From Microtetraspora glauca (GTDB taxonomy: Bacteria; Actinomycetota; Actinomycetes; Streptosporangiales; Streptosporangiaceae): a DNA stretch of 64,000 nt. Under the pieces are notes generated by a model. The model did not search any database, was not told where the DNA came from, and saw only the letters and a program-made list of their open reading frames with translations. The position numbers and the translations under genes were made by a program. Numbering within the stretch: position 1 is the first letter of the stretch; every line of letters begins with the position of its first letter. Below are positions 15,966 to 22,992 of the stretch, in pieces. The stretch is taken from the NCBI GenBank assembly GCA_001570385.1, contig BBYL01000024.1, forward strand, positions 62,001-126,000, given 5' to 3'.

Positions 15966-16541
15966 ATGCGCATTCTGGCCGTGATGGTGGCCCTCCTCGC
16001 ATGGCCGTCCCCGGCTCACATCACCGGAGATCCGCCACGCTGGCAGTGGCCGCTGGCGGGTCGCCCGGTTCTGATCAGACGGTTCCAGCCGCCTCCAGAG
16101 CGATGGCTGGCCGGGCATCGGGGCGTGGACGTCGGAGCGCTGCCCGGTGAGACCGTGCGCTCGGCCGGGCCCGGAGTCGTCGGTTACGCGGCCCCGCTGG
16201 CCGGGCGCGGGGTCGTGACGGTGATCCACCCGGGAGGCTTGCGGACGACGTACATGCCCGTCCGGGCTTCGGTCCAGCCAGGACAGGCGGTCGAGGCGGG
16301 TGCCCCGATAGGCGTCGCAGAGGACCTCCCCGGCCACTGCCCGACGCCCTGCCTGCACTGGGGTCTCCTGCGCGGGGACGCGTATCTGGACCCCCTTCTG
16401 CTTCTGGGGCTGGGCCAGGTCCGCCTGCTGCCATCGGGGCCGGCAGTCGGTCCCCGACAGGGCGGCCGCCCCCCGGCCCTCGCTCAGCGCAGTGCCCTCA
16501 CTCGAGTGATTCACGGCGAGCGACGTCAAGGAATCGCCTGA
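15966..16541 (+). CDS. Secreted M23-family peptidase (LytM-like)
   Basis: Predicted exported protein of 191 residues with a short signal peptide (MRILAVMVALLAWPSPA) and one peptidase M23 domain. Zinc-ligand candidates are His51 and Asp55 in HRGVD and His131 in CLHWGLLRG. The first histidine of the usual HxH pair is replaced by Cys129. I recall the CLHWG form from other actinobacterial relatives, so this may be a subfamily trait. Expected role: cleavage or binding of peptidoglycan cross-bridges. Its 3' end overlaps the convergent LysR gene by 44 nt. In M. tuberculosis the corresponding gene is divergent from rpsB; here it is 10 kb away. Confidence 0.85.
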   Translation: MRILAVMVALLAWPSPAHITGDPPRWQWPLAGRPVLIRRFQPPPERWLAGHRGVDVGALPGETVRSAGPGVVGYAAPLAGRGVVTVIHPGGLRTTYMPVRASVQPGQAVEAGAPIGVAEDLPGHCPTPCLHWGLLRGDAYLDPLLLLGLGQVRLLPSGPAVGPRQGGRPPALAQRSALTRVIHGERRQGIA

Positions 16542-17397
16542 TCAGCGGATTCCTGTCGTCGCGGCGCCAGCACATGGCGACGGTGGTACGCGCGGTGTTC
16601 GGCTTGATCGCCCGGTAGGCCACGCCCCCGAGCCGGACCCGGCGGATGCTCGCCGGGGCGAGGGAGATGCCAAGGCCCGCCTCAACGAGTGCGGCGACCG
16701 TCTGCCACTCCACCGCGGGTTGGCCGATGCGGGGTTCGAAGCCCGCATCGCGGCACAGGCCGAGGATGCGGTCGTGAAGCGTCGGCCCTGTGGCGCGTGG
16801 GAGGAGAACAAAGGGCTCATTCGCCAGTGCCACCAGGGGAACGACGCGTTCGGCGGCGAGGGGATGGCCGGACGGCAGGACCGCGACGAACTTCTCGGAC
16901 AGGATCGGCTCGGCCACCAGGCCCGGATCCGCCGGTGGCTCTCGCAGGAGTCCGATGTCGATGCCCTGCTCGTGCAGGGCCGAGATCTGAGGAGCGGTCG
17001 TCATCTCGTGGATCTCCGTCTCCACGTCCGGATACCGATCACGGTAGGCGCGCAACAGCACCGGGAGGATGGTCAGCGCAAGCGACGCCGCGAATCCGAT
17101 CCGGATGCGACCGACCTCTCCGTTGCCCACGCGCCGTGCTGTCTCCAGTCCCTCCGCGATCTCATCAAGCGCGCGCCGGGCCGAGGGCAGGAGTTCCCGT
17201 CCTGCCGGAGTCAGCGCGACTCGACCCGATGCCCGGTCGAACAGCGGGTGCCCGACCTTCTCCTCCAACCGCCGGATCTGCTGGCTCAACGGGGGCTGTG
17301 CGATGCCCAGACGCTGGGCGGCATGTCCGAAGTGGAGCTCCTCCGCGAGCACGGTGAAGGCGTACAGCTGGTGAAGCGCGAGTTCAGGGCGATCCAT
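16498..17397 (-). CDS. LysR-family transcriptional regulator
   Basis: DNA-binding regulator of 299 residues. The N-terminal winged HTH (LHQLYAFTVLAEELHFGHAA, then RLGIAQPPLSQQIRRLE) is followed by a substrate-binding domain with IGFAASLALTILPVLLRAYR and DIGLLREPP. ATG at 17397 is chosen because the HTH begins immediately. It is divergent from a RidA-family gene across 72 nt, the classic arrangement for a LysR protein controlling its neighbour. Inverted ATACGT (17396-17401)/ACGTAT copies flank the gap, but I cannot define the operator. Confidence 0.93.
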   Translation of the reverse strand: MDRPELALHQLYAFTVLAEELHFGHAAQRLGIAQPPLSQQIRRLEEKVGHPLFDRASGRVALTPAGRELLPSARRALDEIAEGLETARRVGNGEVGRIRIGFAASLALTILPVLLRAYRDRYPDVETEIHEMTTAPQISALHEQGIDIGLLREPPADPGLVAEPILSEKFVAVLPSGHPLAAERVVPLVALANEPFVLLPRATGPTLHDRILGLCRDAGFEPRIGQPAVEWQTVAALVEAGLGISLAPASIRRVRLGGVAYRAIKPNTARTTVAMCWRRDDRNPLIRRFLDVARRESLE

Positions 17398-17469
17398 ACG
17401 TGCAGAGATATCACGCCGATCTAGCGAACATATTGGACGTATCATGCCTGGTTGTTTAGTGTGCGCCGC

Positions 17470-17883
17470 ATGACAGAGCGACGTGCGATCATGAGCGGCT
17501 CCACCTTCGAGGAGGAGATCGGATACGCCCGTGCGGTGGTGCACGGTGACTGGGTTCATGTGTCGGGGACCACGGGGTTCGACTACGCGACCATGACGAT
17601 CTCCGAGGATGTGGTCGAGCAGGTCGAGCAGTGCCTGCGCACCATCGAAGCGGCCCTGGCCGAGGCGGGTTGCTCGCTCTCGGACGTCGTCCGAGTGCGG
17701 TACCTGCTACCTGACCGGGAGGATTTCGAGCCGTGCTGGCCGACCCTGCGCCGCCGCTTCGCAGACATCCGCCCGGCCGCGACGATGCTCGTATGCGGTC
17801 TCGCCGATCCCCGCATGAAGATCGAAATTGAGGTCGACGCGCGCCGTACCGCAACATCTGGGCCGACGCTCACGGCTGACTGA
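17470..17883 (+). CDS. RidA/YjgF-family protein
   Basis: A 137-residue Rid-family protein with RAVVHGDWVHVSGTTGFDY, DVVEQVEQCLRTIEAALAEAG and RPAATMLVCGLADPRMKIEIEV. RidA homologues hydrolyse reactive enamine/imine intermediates. This YjgH-like branch lacks the canonical catalytic Arg context at the C-terminus, so deaminase activity is not certain. ATG at 17470 gives the family-typical N-terminus; TTG 17452 and ATG 17491 are alternatives. It is probably under control of the divergent LysR protein. The pair interrupts the otherwise conserved M23-xerC neighbourhood. Confidence 0.88.
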   Translation: MTERRAIMSGSTFEEEIGYARAVVHGDWVHVSGTTGFDYATMTISEDVVEQVEQCLRTIEAALAEAGCSLSDVVRVRYLLPDREDFEPCWPTLRRRFADIRPAATMLVCGLADPRMKIEIEVDARRTATSGPTLTAD

Positions 17884-17981
17884 CCGCGAGGGTGAACGTC
17901 GGCGTGACCGACGCGCTGCCGCTCACGCGTGTTGGCGCGTGCCTTTCCTACGGGCGATCACGGGATGTACGCGGCACACGA

Positions 17982-18078
17982 GGTCGTGAAGGGGCATGGT
18001 GCCGGAGGTTGTGAATGTGATCGCGCCTGGTTGTGAAGGCTGACGGTGCCCGGGGTTGTGAAGGGTGGCGAGACCGGT
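17982..18078 (+). repeat. Degenerate 22-25-bp direct repeat, four copies
   Basis: The core GGTYGTGAA occurs at 17982, 18007, 18029 and 18054, at intervals of 25, 22 and 25 bp, and three copies are followed by a G(T/A)GCCCGG-like or GACCGG block. The array occupies the convergent gap between ridA and xerC. It is not coding. No spacers of CRISPR type are present. Confidence 0.6.
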
Positions 18079-18121
18079 TCTTTACCGAGGTCACACGCGG
18101 CTACGGCGCCGGGAAGTGATC

Positions 18122-19459
18122 TCAGGCGCGAGGGTGGGCTTGCCGGTAGACCATGCGGAGCCGTTCGATTGAGACGTGCGTGTAGATCTGGGTCGTGGCC
18201 AAAGAGGCGTGCCCGAGCATCTCCTGGACACTGCGCAGGTCCGCCCCGCCCTCCAGGAGATGCGTGGCGGCGGTGTGCCGCAGCCCGTGCGGCCCCATGT
18301 CGGGAGCGCCTTCCACCTCGGCGAGCCGGGCGTGCACCACCCTGCGCACGGTGCCCTGGTCGATCCGGCCGCCGCGCACTCCAAGGAAAAGGGCCGGGCC
18401 GGTGCCTTCACGGATCCACAATGGCCTGCCTCGTACGCACCAGGCGTCCAGGGCCCGCAGCGCGGGCAGGCCGAACGGCACGATCCGTTCCTTGCGCCCC
18501 TTGCCGAGGACGCGCAGGGTGTTGCGGTCGCGATCCACGTCGTCGACATCGAGACCGCACAGCTCACCGACCCGCATGCCAGTGGCGTAGAGCAGTTCGA
18601 GCATCGCGGTGTCCCGCAGTTCCCTCGGATCGCCTGCTGCCAGCGGCGCTCCCGTATTTCGTGGTCCGTGCGGCGCCGGAGGTTCCTGTGGCAGGGGAGG
18701 TTCCTCCGAACTCGGCGAAGCGCTGGCATTTGTGCCGATTGGCATCGCTGTGGCATTTGCGCTCGCTGGGATACCTGAACCTTGCCAAGCAATCGAATCA
18801 GGGGCGTCCGAGCGCTGCCCGGAACCTGAACGCGGCCGGGGGTCCCAACTCTGCCGGGGGTCCGAACGCGGCCGGGGGTTCGAGTACGGCCGGGAGTCCG
18901 AATGCTGCTGGGCGTCCCAGCGCTGCTGGAGGTCCGAATGCTGCTGGGCGTCCGAATGCTGCTGGGCGTCCGAACTCCGCCGGGGGTCCGAAGGTCGCGT
19001 GCGACCGGCACCGCTCCGGTCCAGCACGGCCTTGGCCTCGTCCTGACTGAGGACGGTGGGCAGGCGGCGAGGAGCCTTCGCGGTGCCCAGGAGCAGCCCG
19101 GGATCGCTCGTCAACCAGCCGCGGCGATGGCAGAAGGCGGTGAAGACGCGGGCGCAGGCTGAGCGGCGTGCGAGCGTGGCTCGCGACCGCCCGGCCTGGT
19201 GCTGTTCGCCGAGCCATTCGCGGAGGACGGCGATGTTCAGGGCGGCGAGCCGCTCGTGCCCGGCCGCGCGGAGGTGGCCGAGCAGCGCGGACGCGTCGCC
19301 GTTGTACGCGCGGATGGTGTGCGGCGAGAGATCCCGTTCCAGCCGCAGATGCCGTTCGAACTCGGCGAGCACGGTCTCGAACGAGGGGTCCGGGGTCGGG
19401 GTCGAGCCGTGGAAGACGCCGTCGGCCATGGGAGTCATGGTAGCGACCTGCCCGATCAT
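18122..19459 (-). CDS. xerC: Tyrosine recombinase XerC with repeat-containing interdomain insertion
   Basis: Site-specific recombinase of the XerC/D class, expected to resolve chromosome dimers. The N-terminal SAM-like core-binding domain (about 25-145) and catalytic domain (about 279-445) are intact. The active-site set is complete: Arg296 (GMRVGEL), Lys320 (LGKGRKERIVP), His391 and Arg394 (HGLRHTAATH), His417 (GHASLATTQ) and Tyr426 (IYTHV). Between the domains lies a low-complexity insertion of about 130 residues, including ten tandem hexapeptides, which makes the protein 445 residues instead of about 300. ATG 19459 lies 18 nt after the dprA stop; ATGs at 19438 and 19429 are alternatives. 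It is the last gene of the yraN-comM-dprA-xerC operon. Confidence 0.95.
   Translation of the reverse strand: MIGQVATMTPMADGVFHGSTPTPDPSFETVLAEFERHLRLERDLSPHTIRAYNGDASALLGHLRAAGHERLAALNIAVLREWLGEQHQAGRSRATLARRSACARVFTAFCHRRGWLTSDPGLLLGTAKAPRRLPTVLSQDEAKAVLDRSGAGRTRPSDPRRSSDAQQHSDAQQHSDLQQRWDAQQHSDSRPYSNPRPRSDPRQSWDPRPRSGSGQRSDAPDSIAWQGSGIPASANATAMPIGTNASASPSSEEPPLPQEPPAPHGPRNTGAPLAAGDPRELRDTAMLELLYATGMRVGELCGLDVDDVDRDRNTLRVLGKGRKERIVPFGLPALRALDAWCVRGRPLWIREGTGPALFLGVRGGRIDQGTVRRVVHARLAEVEGAPDMGPHGLRHTAATHLLEGGADLRSVQEMLGHASLATTQIYTHVSIERLRMVYRQAHPRA
18794..18973 (-). repeat. 10 x 18-bp in-frame tandem repeat inside xerC
   Basis: Ten consecutive 18-bp units encode hexapeptides of type (S/W)D-x-x-x-x at residues 163-222: SDAQQH twice, then SDLQQR, WDAQQH, SDSRPY, SNPRPR, SDPRQS, WDPRPR, SGSGQR and SDAPDS. 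The first copies are nearly identical at the DNA level (TCCGAATGCTGCTGGGCG on the plus strand), indicating recent slippage or unequal exchange, while later units have diverged. Confidence 0.9.
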
Positions 19460-19477
19460 TGATCTGGTGCACGTGGA

Positions 19478-20743
19478 TCACCGGTCCTGTTCGCGACGCA
19501 GGCGCCAGCCCCGGTCGCTCTGGTCGATGAAACCGGCGGCGGCAAGCCGGCCGAGGCAGCTCAGCGTGGTGGTGAGATCCACGCCCGCGGAGACGGCGAT
19601 GGCCGCGGGGCCGGTTCCCACACGGGAGGGGACCGCTTCCAGAACCCGCCTGGTCTCGTCGTTCAGGGCGTCACGAGGATGAACGGGGCCGCGCCGTTCC
19701 AGCGCGAGATCACCGCCGATCGTCCCGACCAGCTCGGTGATCTCCTGGACGGAGGTCACACAGACGGCGCGTCCCTGCCGGATGAGGTCGTGACAACCCT
19801 CGGAAACCTCCAAGGTGATCGGACCGGGCACCGCCATCAGATGCCGGTTCAGCTCAGAGGCATGGCCGGCGGTGTTGAGCGCTCCGCTGCGTACGGCGGC
19901 CTGCACTACCACGGTGCCGCGTGACAGCGCGGCGATCAGCCGGTTCCTGACCAGGAAGCGTGGCCGCGTCGGCCGGGACCCCATGGGAACCTCACTGATC
20001 ACCACGCCCTGTGACCGCACCACACGGAACAGGTCCTGATGCGCGGTGGGATAGCAGACGTCCGTGCCACAGGCGAGGACGACGACGGTCGGCATCCCGC
20101 TCGCGAGAGCGCCCCGGTGCGCGGCGGCGTCGATGCCGTACGCGCCGCCGCTGATCACGGTCCACCGGCGGTCACCGAGGCCGGAGGCCAGCTCGGCCGC
20201 CACCTGCGCGCCGTACGCCGTGGCGGCTCTGGCCCCGACGATCGCCACTGATCGAAGGCAGGCGAATCGCAGGTTGACCGCGCCATCGAGCCACAACCCG
20301 TAGGGACGCTCGTCCCCGAGGTCCTCAAGCTGGGTCGGCCATTCCGGATCTCCTGGGACCACCAGGCGGGCGCCCTGCTCGCGCCCTTCGGCCAGGTCGC
20401 GGACTGGATCGGCGTAACGGGCCGCCCACGACGCGGCGAGCCGATCCAGCGCGGGCATGCGCCCCGCGGCCCGGGCACGCTTTGTCTCCGCCGAGGCGAA
20501 CTTGGGGTCGAGGACGCCTCGTCGTGCCTGGTCGGCAGCGGCCACGGCACCGTAACGCCTGACCAGCCTTCCCATCACCCGCTCTCCCGGCTCCGCCATC
20601 CGCATGAGGGCGACGCACGCCAGCAGTTCCGCTTCCGTGGCACGGCTCGACGGGGCACTCTCCTCGGGAAGGCTCGCCGTCGTCGGTACGTCCGCCGGGG
20701 ACGACGAGGAGGGCGCGCGGTCGGCTTCACGTGGTGTCGCCAT
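19478..20743 (-). CDS. dprA: DNA-processing protein DprA/Smf
   Basis: Cytosolic single-strand-DNA-binding RecA loader of 421 residues. The Rossmann-like core has SVAIVGARAATAYGAQVA, TVISGGAYGIDAAAHRGAL, GTDVCYPTAHQDLF, PRFLVRNRLIAALSRGTVVVQA and SGALNTAGHA. A C-terminal winged-helix region (about 355-415) follows. ATG 20743 overlaps the comM stop by one base (TGATG). A GTG 18 nt further upstream is open but less likely. N-terminal residues 1-40 are low-complexity Ser/Pro. It belongs to the yraN-comM-dprA-xerC operon. Confidence 0.96.
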   Translation of the reverse strand: MATPREADRAPSSSSPADVPTTASLPEESAPSSRATEAELLACVALMRMAEPGERVMGRLVRRYGAVAAADQARRGVLDPKFASAETKRARAAGRMPALDRLAASWAARYADPVRDLAEGREQGARLVVPGDPEWPTQLEDLGDERPYGLWLDGAVNLRFACLRSVAIVGARAATAYGAQVAAELASGLGDRRWTVISGGAYGIDAAAHRGALASGMPTVVVLACGTDVCYPTAHQDLFRVVRSQGVVISEVPMGSRPTRPRFLVRNRLIAALSRGTVVVQAAVRSGALNTAGHASELNRHLMAVPGPITLEVSEGCHDLIRQGRAVCVTSVQEITELVGTIGGDLALERRGPVHPRDALNDETRRVLEAVPSRVGTGPAAIAVSAGVDLTTTLSCLGRLAAAGFIDQSDRGWRLRREQDR

Positions 20744-22296
20744 CAGTTCACCCCCAACCACATGGCGAGGGCGGCCGATGTCTCGGACTCGCCCGGGCGG
20801 TCCTTGCCCGCCAGATCAGAGATCGTCCATGCCACGCGGAGAACACGATCGACGCCGCGAGCGCTCAGGGTCCCGAGATCGAGCCCTCGATGCAGGGGTG
20901 CGAGAGCGCCGGTCGGCAACCGGAAATCGGTGTGGAGCGCGGCCGAGCCCACGTCCGCGTTGTTCCGCCAGGGAGTGCCGGCCAGACGCTTGACCGCGCG
21001 CTCGCGGGCCGCCAGCACCCGCTCGGCCACGATGGGGCTGGACTCGGCGACCTGCCGATCCGCCATCAGCTCGGCACGAGTGGCGCGGGCGACCCGGACC
21101 TTGACGTCGATCCGGTCGAGCAGCGGTCCGGACAACCTCGCCAGATAGCGCCTGCGCGCCGTGGGCGTACAGCGGCAGCGGTGCCCCGGAGTGCCGGCCT
21201 CACCGCACGGGCACGGGTTGGCGGCGAGAACGAGCATGAATCGGGCGGGAAACGTCACCGTGCCCGCCGCACGTGCCACCGTGACCTTGCCGGACTCGAG
21301 GGGTTGGCGCAGCGAGTCGAGCACGCTGGTCGAGAACTCGGGCGCCTCGTCCAGGAAGAGCACCCCCTGATGCGCGAGGGACACCGCGCCGGGCCGCACC
21401 TGGCCGCTCCCGCCGCCCACGACGGCCGCCACCGTCGCAGTGTGATGCGGAGCCACGAAGGGCGGCCGGACGAGCAGCGGGCGGCCAGGGGGAAGCGTGC
21501 CCGCCACGGAGTGGATCGCCGTGACCTCCAGGGCCTGTTCCCGCCGCAGAGGCGGCAAGAGCGTCGGCAACCGCTCGGCCAGCATGGTCTTGCCGGTGCC
21601 CGGAGGGCCGAGCATCCACAGGTTGTGCCCTCCGGCCGCGCAGACCTCCAGCGCCTTGCGGCCGGTCGCCTGCCCCGCGACGTCGCGGAGATCGATGTCG
21701 CGGTCGTCGTCCACGCCAGGGGAGGCGCCCTCGCGCCCGTCGAGACAGGCCGCCTCCGCCGTGATAGGCAGCCGGTGGAGCTCGTCCTCTCTGAGCCACT
21801 CCACCAACTCGGACAGGTTCGCGACCGGCACCACGGTGAGCTCGGGAACGAGCGCCGCCTCCGCCGCGTTCAGCGAGGGCACCACGAGCGTGTGGGCCCC
21901 TGCCCCGACTGCGGCGAGTGCGGCGGGAAGCACGCCACGCACGGGCCTGACCTTGCCGTCCAGTCCCAGCTCGCCGAGAAAGAACGGCTGGGCGATGCGC
22001 TGCGCGGGAACGGCCCCCGCGGCGCCGAGTACGGCGATCGCGATGGCCAGATCGAAGATCGAGCCCCGCTTCGGCAGGCTGGCGGGGAACAGGCTGACGG
22101 TGATCCGTGCGTCCGGCCAACCGAAACGGCTGTTGAGCAGCGCTGATCGGACGCGGTCACGGGCCTCGTTGATGGCGGTGTCCAGCAGGCCGATGAGATG
22201 CGTGCCGGCCAGTCCGTGGCCCACGTCGGCCTCGACTTCGACGGTGTGGGCGGTGACGCCGATCAGCGTGACGCAGCGGGTGCGTGCCACGGCCAT
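20743..22296 (-). CDS. comM: YifB/ComM-family Mg-chelatase-like AAA+ ATPase
   Basis: Hexameric AAA+ protein of 517 residues. The N-terminal LonC-like domain (1-170: VEADVGHGLAGTHLIGLLD, FFLGELGLDGKVRPVRGVLP) is followed by an AAA+ module with Walker A GPPGTGKT at 230-237, Walker B GVLFLDEAPEF and a Cys-rich element in NPCPCGEAGTPGHRCRC. In Vibrio, ComM is a branch-migration helicase used in natural transformation. Actinobacteria conserve it without proven competence. ATG 22296 is one base after the yraN stop; its own stop overlaps dprA. Confidence 0.96.
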   Translation of the reverse strand: MAVARTRCVTLIGVTAHTVEVEADVGHGLAGTHLIGLLDTAINEARDRVRSALLNSRFGWPDARITVSLFPASLPKRGSIFDLAIAIAVLGAAGAVPAQRIAQPFFLGELGLDGKVRPVRGVLPAALAAVGAGAHTLVVPSLNAAEAALVPELTVVPVANLSELVEWLREDELHRLPITAEAACLDGREGASPGVDDDRDIDLRDVAGQATGRKALEVCAAGGHNLWMLGPPGTGKTMLAERLPTLLPPLRREQALEVTAIHSVAGTLPPGRPLLVRPPFVAPHHTATVAAVVGGGSGQVRPGAVSLAHQGVLFLDEAPEFSTSVLDSLRQPLESGKVTVARAAGTVTFPARFMLVLAANPCPCGEAGTPGHRCRCTPTARRRYLARLSGPLLDRIDVKVRVARATRAELMADRQVAESSPIVAERVLAARERAVKRLAGTPWRNNADVGSAALHTDFRLPTGALAPLHRGLDLGTLSARGVDRVLRVAWTISDLAGKDRPGESETSAALAMWLGVN

Positions 22297-22297
22297 G

Positions 22298-22651
22298 TCA
22301 GATCACCCCGCGCTCGTGGCGGATCGCGAAGTCACCGGCGAACCGCTCCAGGGCGATCACATCGACCCGGACGGAGTCGAACCGTTCCTGTTGCCCGGCC
22401 AGCCATCGAGCGGCGAGTGACCGCAGCCGGAGCAGCTTGGCGTGGCCGACCGCCTCGTAGGCCGTGCCGTGGCTGCGCCCCGAGCGGGTCTTGACCTCGA
22501 CCACGACCAGCGCGCGCCCGTCGCGCGCGACGATGTCGATCTCCCCCTCCTTGCACCGCCAGTTGCGGGCGAGGACGGGCATGCCTCTCGATCTGAGAAA
22601 GTCGGCGGCGAGTCGCTCACCCTGCCTGCCCAGCTCGTCTTTCGCGGCCAT
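22298..22651 (-). CDS. YraN/UPF0102-family endonuclease-like protein
   Basis: A 117-residue protein with the PD-(D/E)XK-like signature of UPF0102: RQGERLAADFLRSRG, CKEGEIDIVARDG, LVVVEVKTRSG (catalytic-type E-x-K). It is structurally related to Holliday-junction resolvases; the activity is not established. ATG 22651 is preferred because GGAGGTGG precedes it by 4 nt. It is the first gene of the minus-strand operon with comM, dprA and xerC, with one intergenic base before comM. Confidence 0.94.
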   Translation of the reverse strand: MAAKDELGRQGERLAADFLRSRGMPVLARNWRCKEGEIDIVARDGRALVVVEVKTRSGRSHGTAYEAVGHAKLLRLRSLAARWLAGQQERFDSVRVDVIALERFAGDFAIRHERGVI

Positions 22652-22992
22652 GGGACCACCTCCGGTCCCAGACACTCGCGCACCACGGCCCCGTGCCGAG
22701 AGGCGTGACGCCGTCCTGTGGATATCCGCGACCTGTGGACAGACCTCGCCGCGCCACCCTTCCCGACGCAGCCCCGGTCTGTCGTCCGGCGCCGCCCCGG
22801 TTCCTCCCAGCCGATGGCGTCCCGGCGGGTCGCGTGAGGGTCCTCCCGATCCGGCCGCAGGGCGCTTCGACAGGAATCCCGGCGGGCGTCGCGACGGCGC
22901 GGGCCGTCGGCCCGCTGCGTAGCTAGGCGGGGCGGTTACGGATGAACAGGACGGAGGAGGACACTGGCGGGGGAGTGCCAGGAGGGATCACA
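22652..22992. other. Divergent gap upstream of yraN operon and CoA-transferase-like gene
   Basis: This gap of about 340 nt should contain the yraN-operon promoter. It has two DnaA-box-like 9-mers in the same orientation: TGTGGATAT (22717-22725) and TGTGGACAG (22734-22742). A short G+C-rich inverted repeat lies near 22895-22915. I see no gene. It is the right-hand breakpoint in the proposed inversion. Confidence 0.35.

Noticed and set aside
17982-18078. CRISPR array
   Set aside because: Repeat cores are only about 9 bases, with imprecise 22-25-bp spacing and no unique spacers or cas genes.
18122-19459. Integrase of a mobile element
   Set aside because: The recombinase is in the conserved yraN-comM-dprA-xerC operon and has XerC-type motifs; no flanking attachment sites or phage genes are present.
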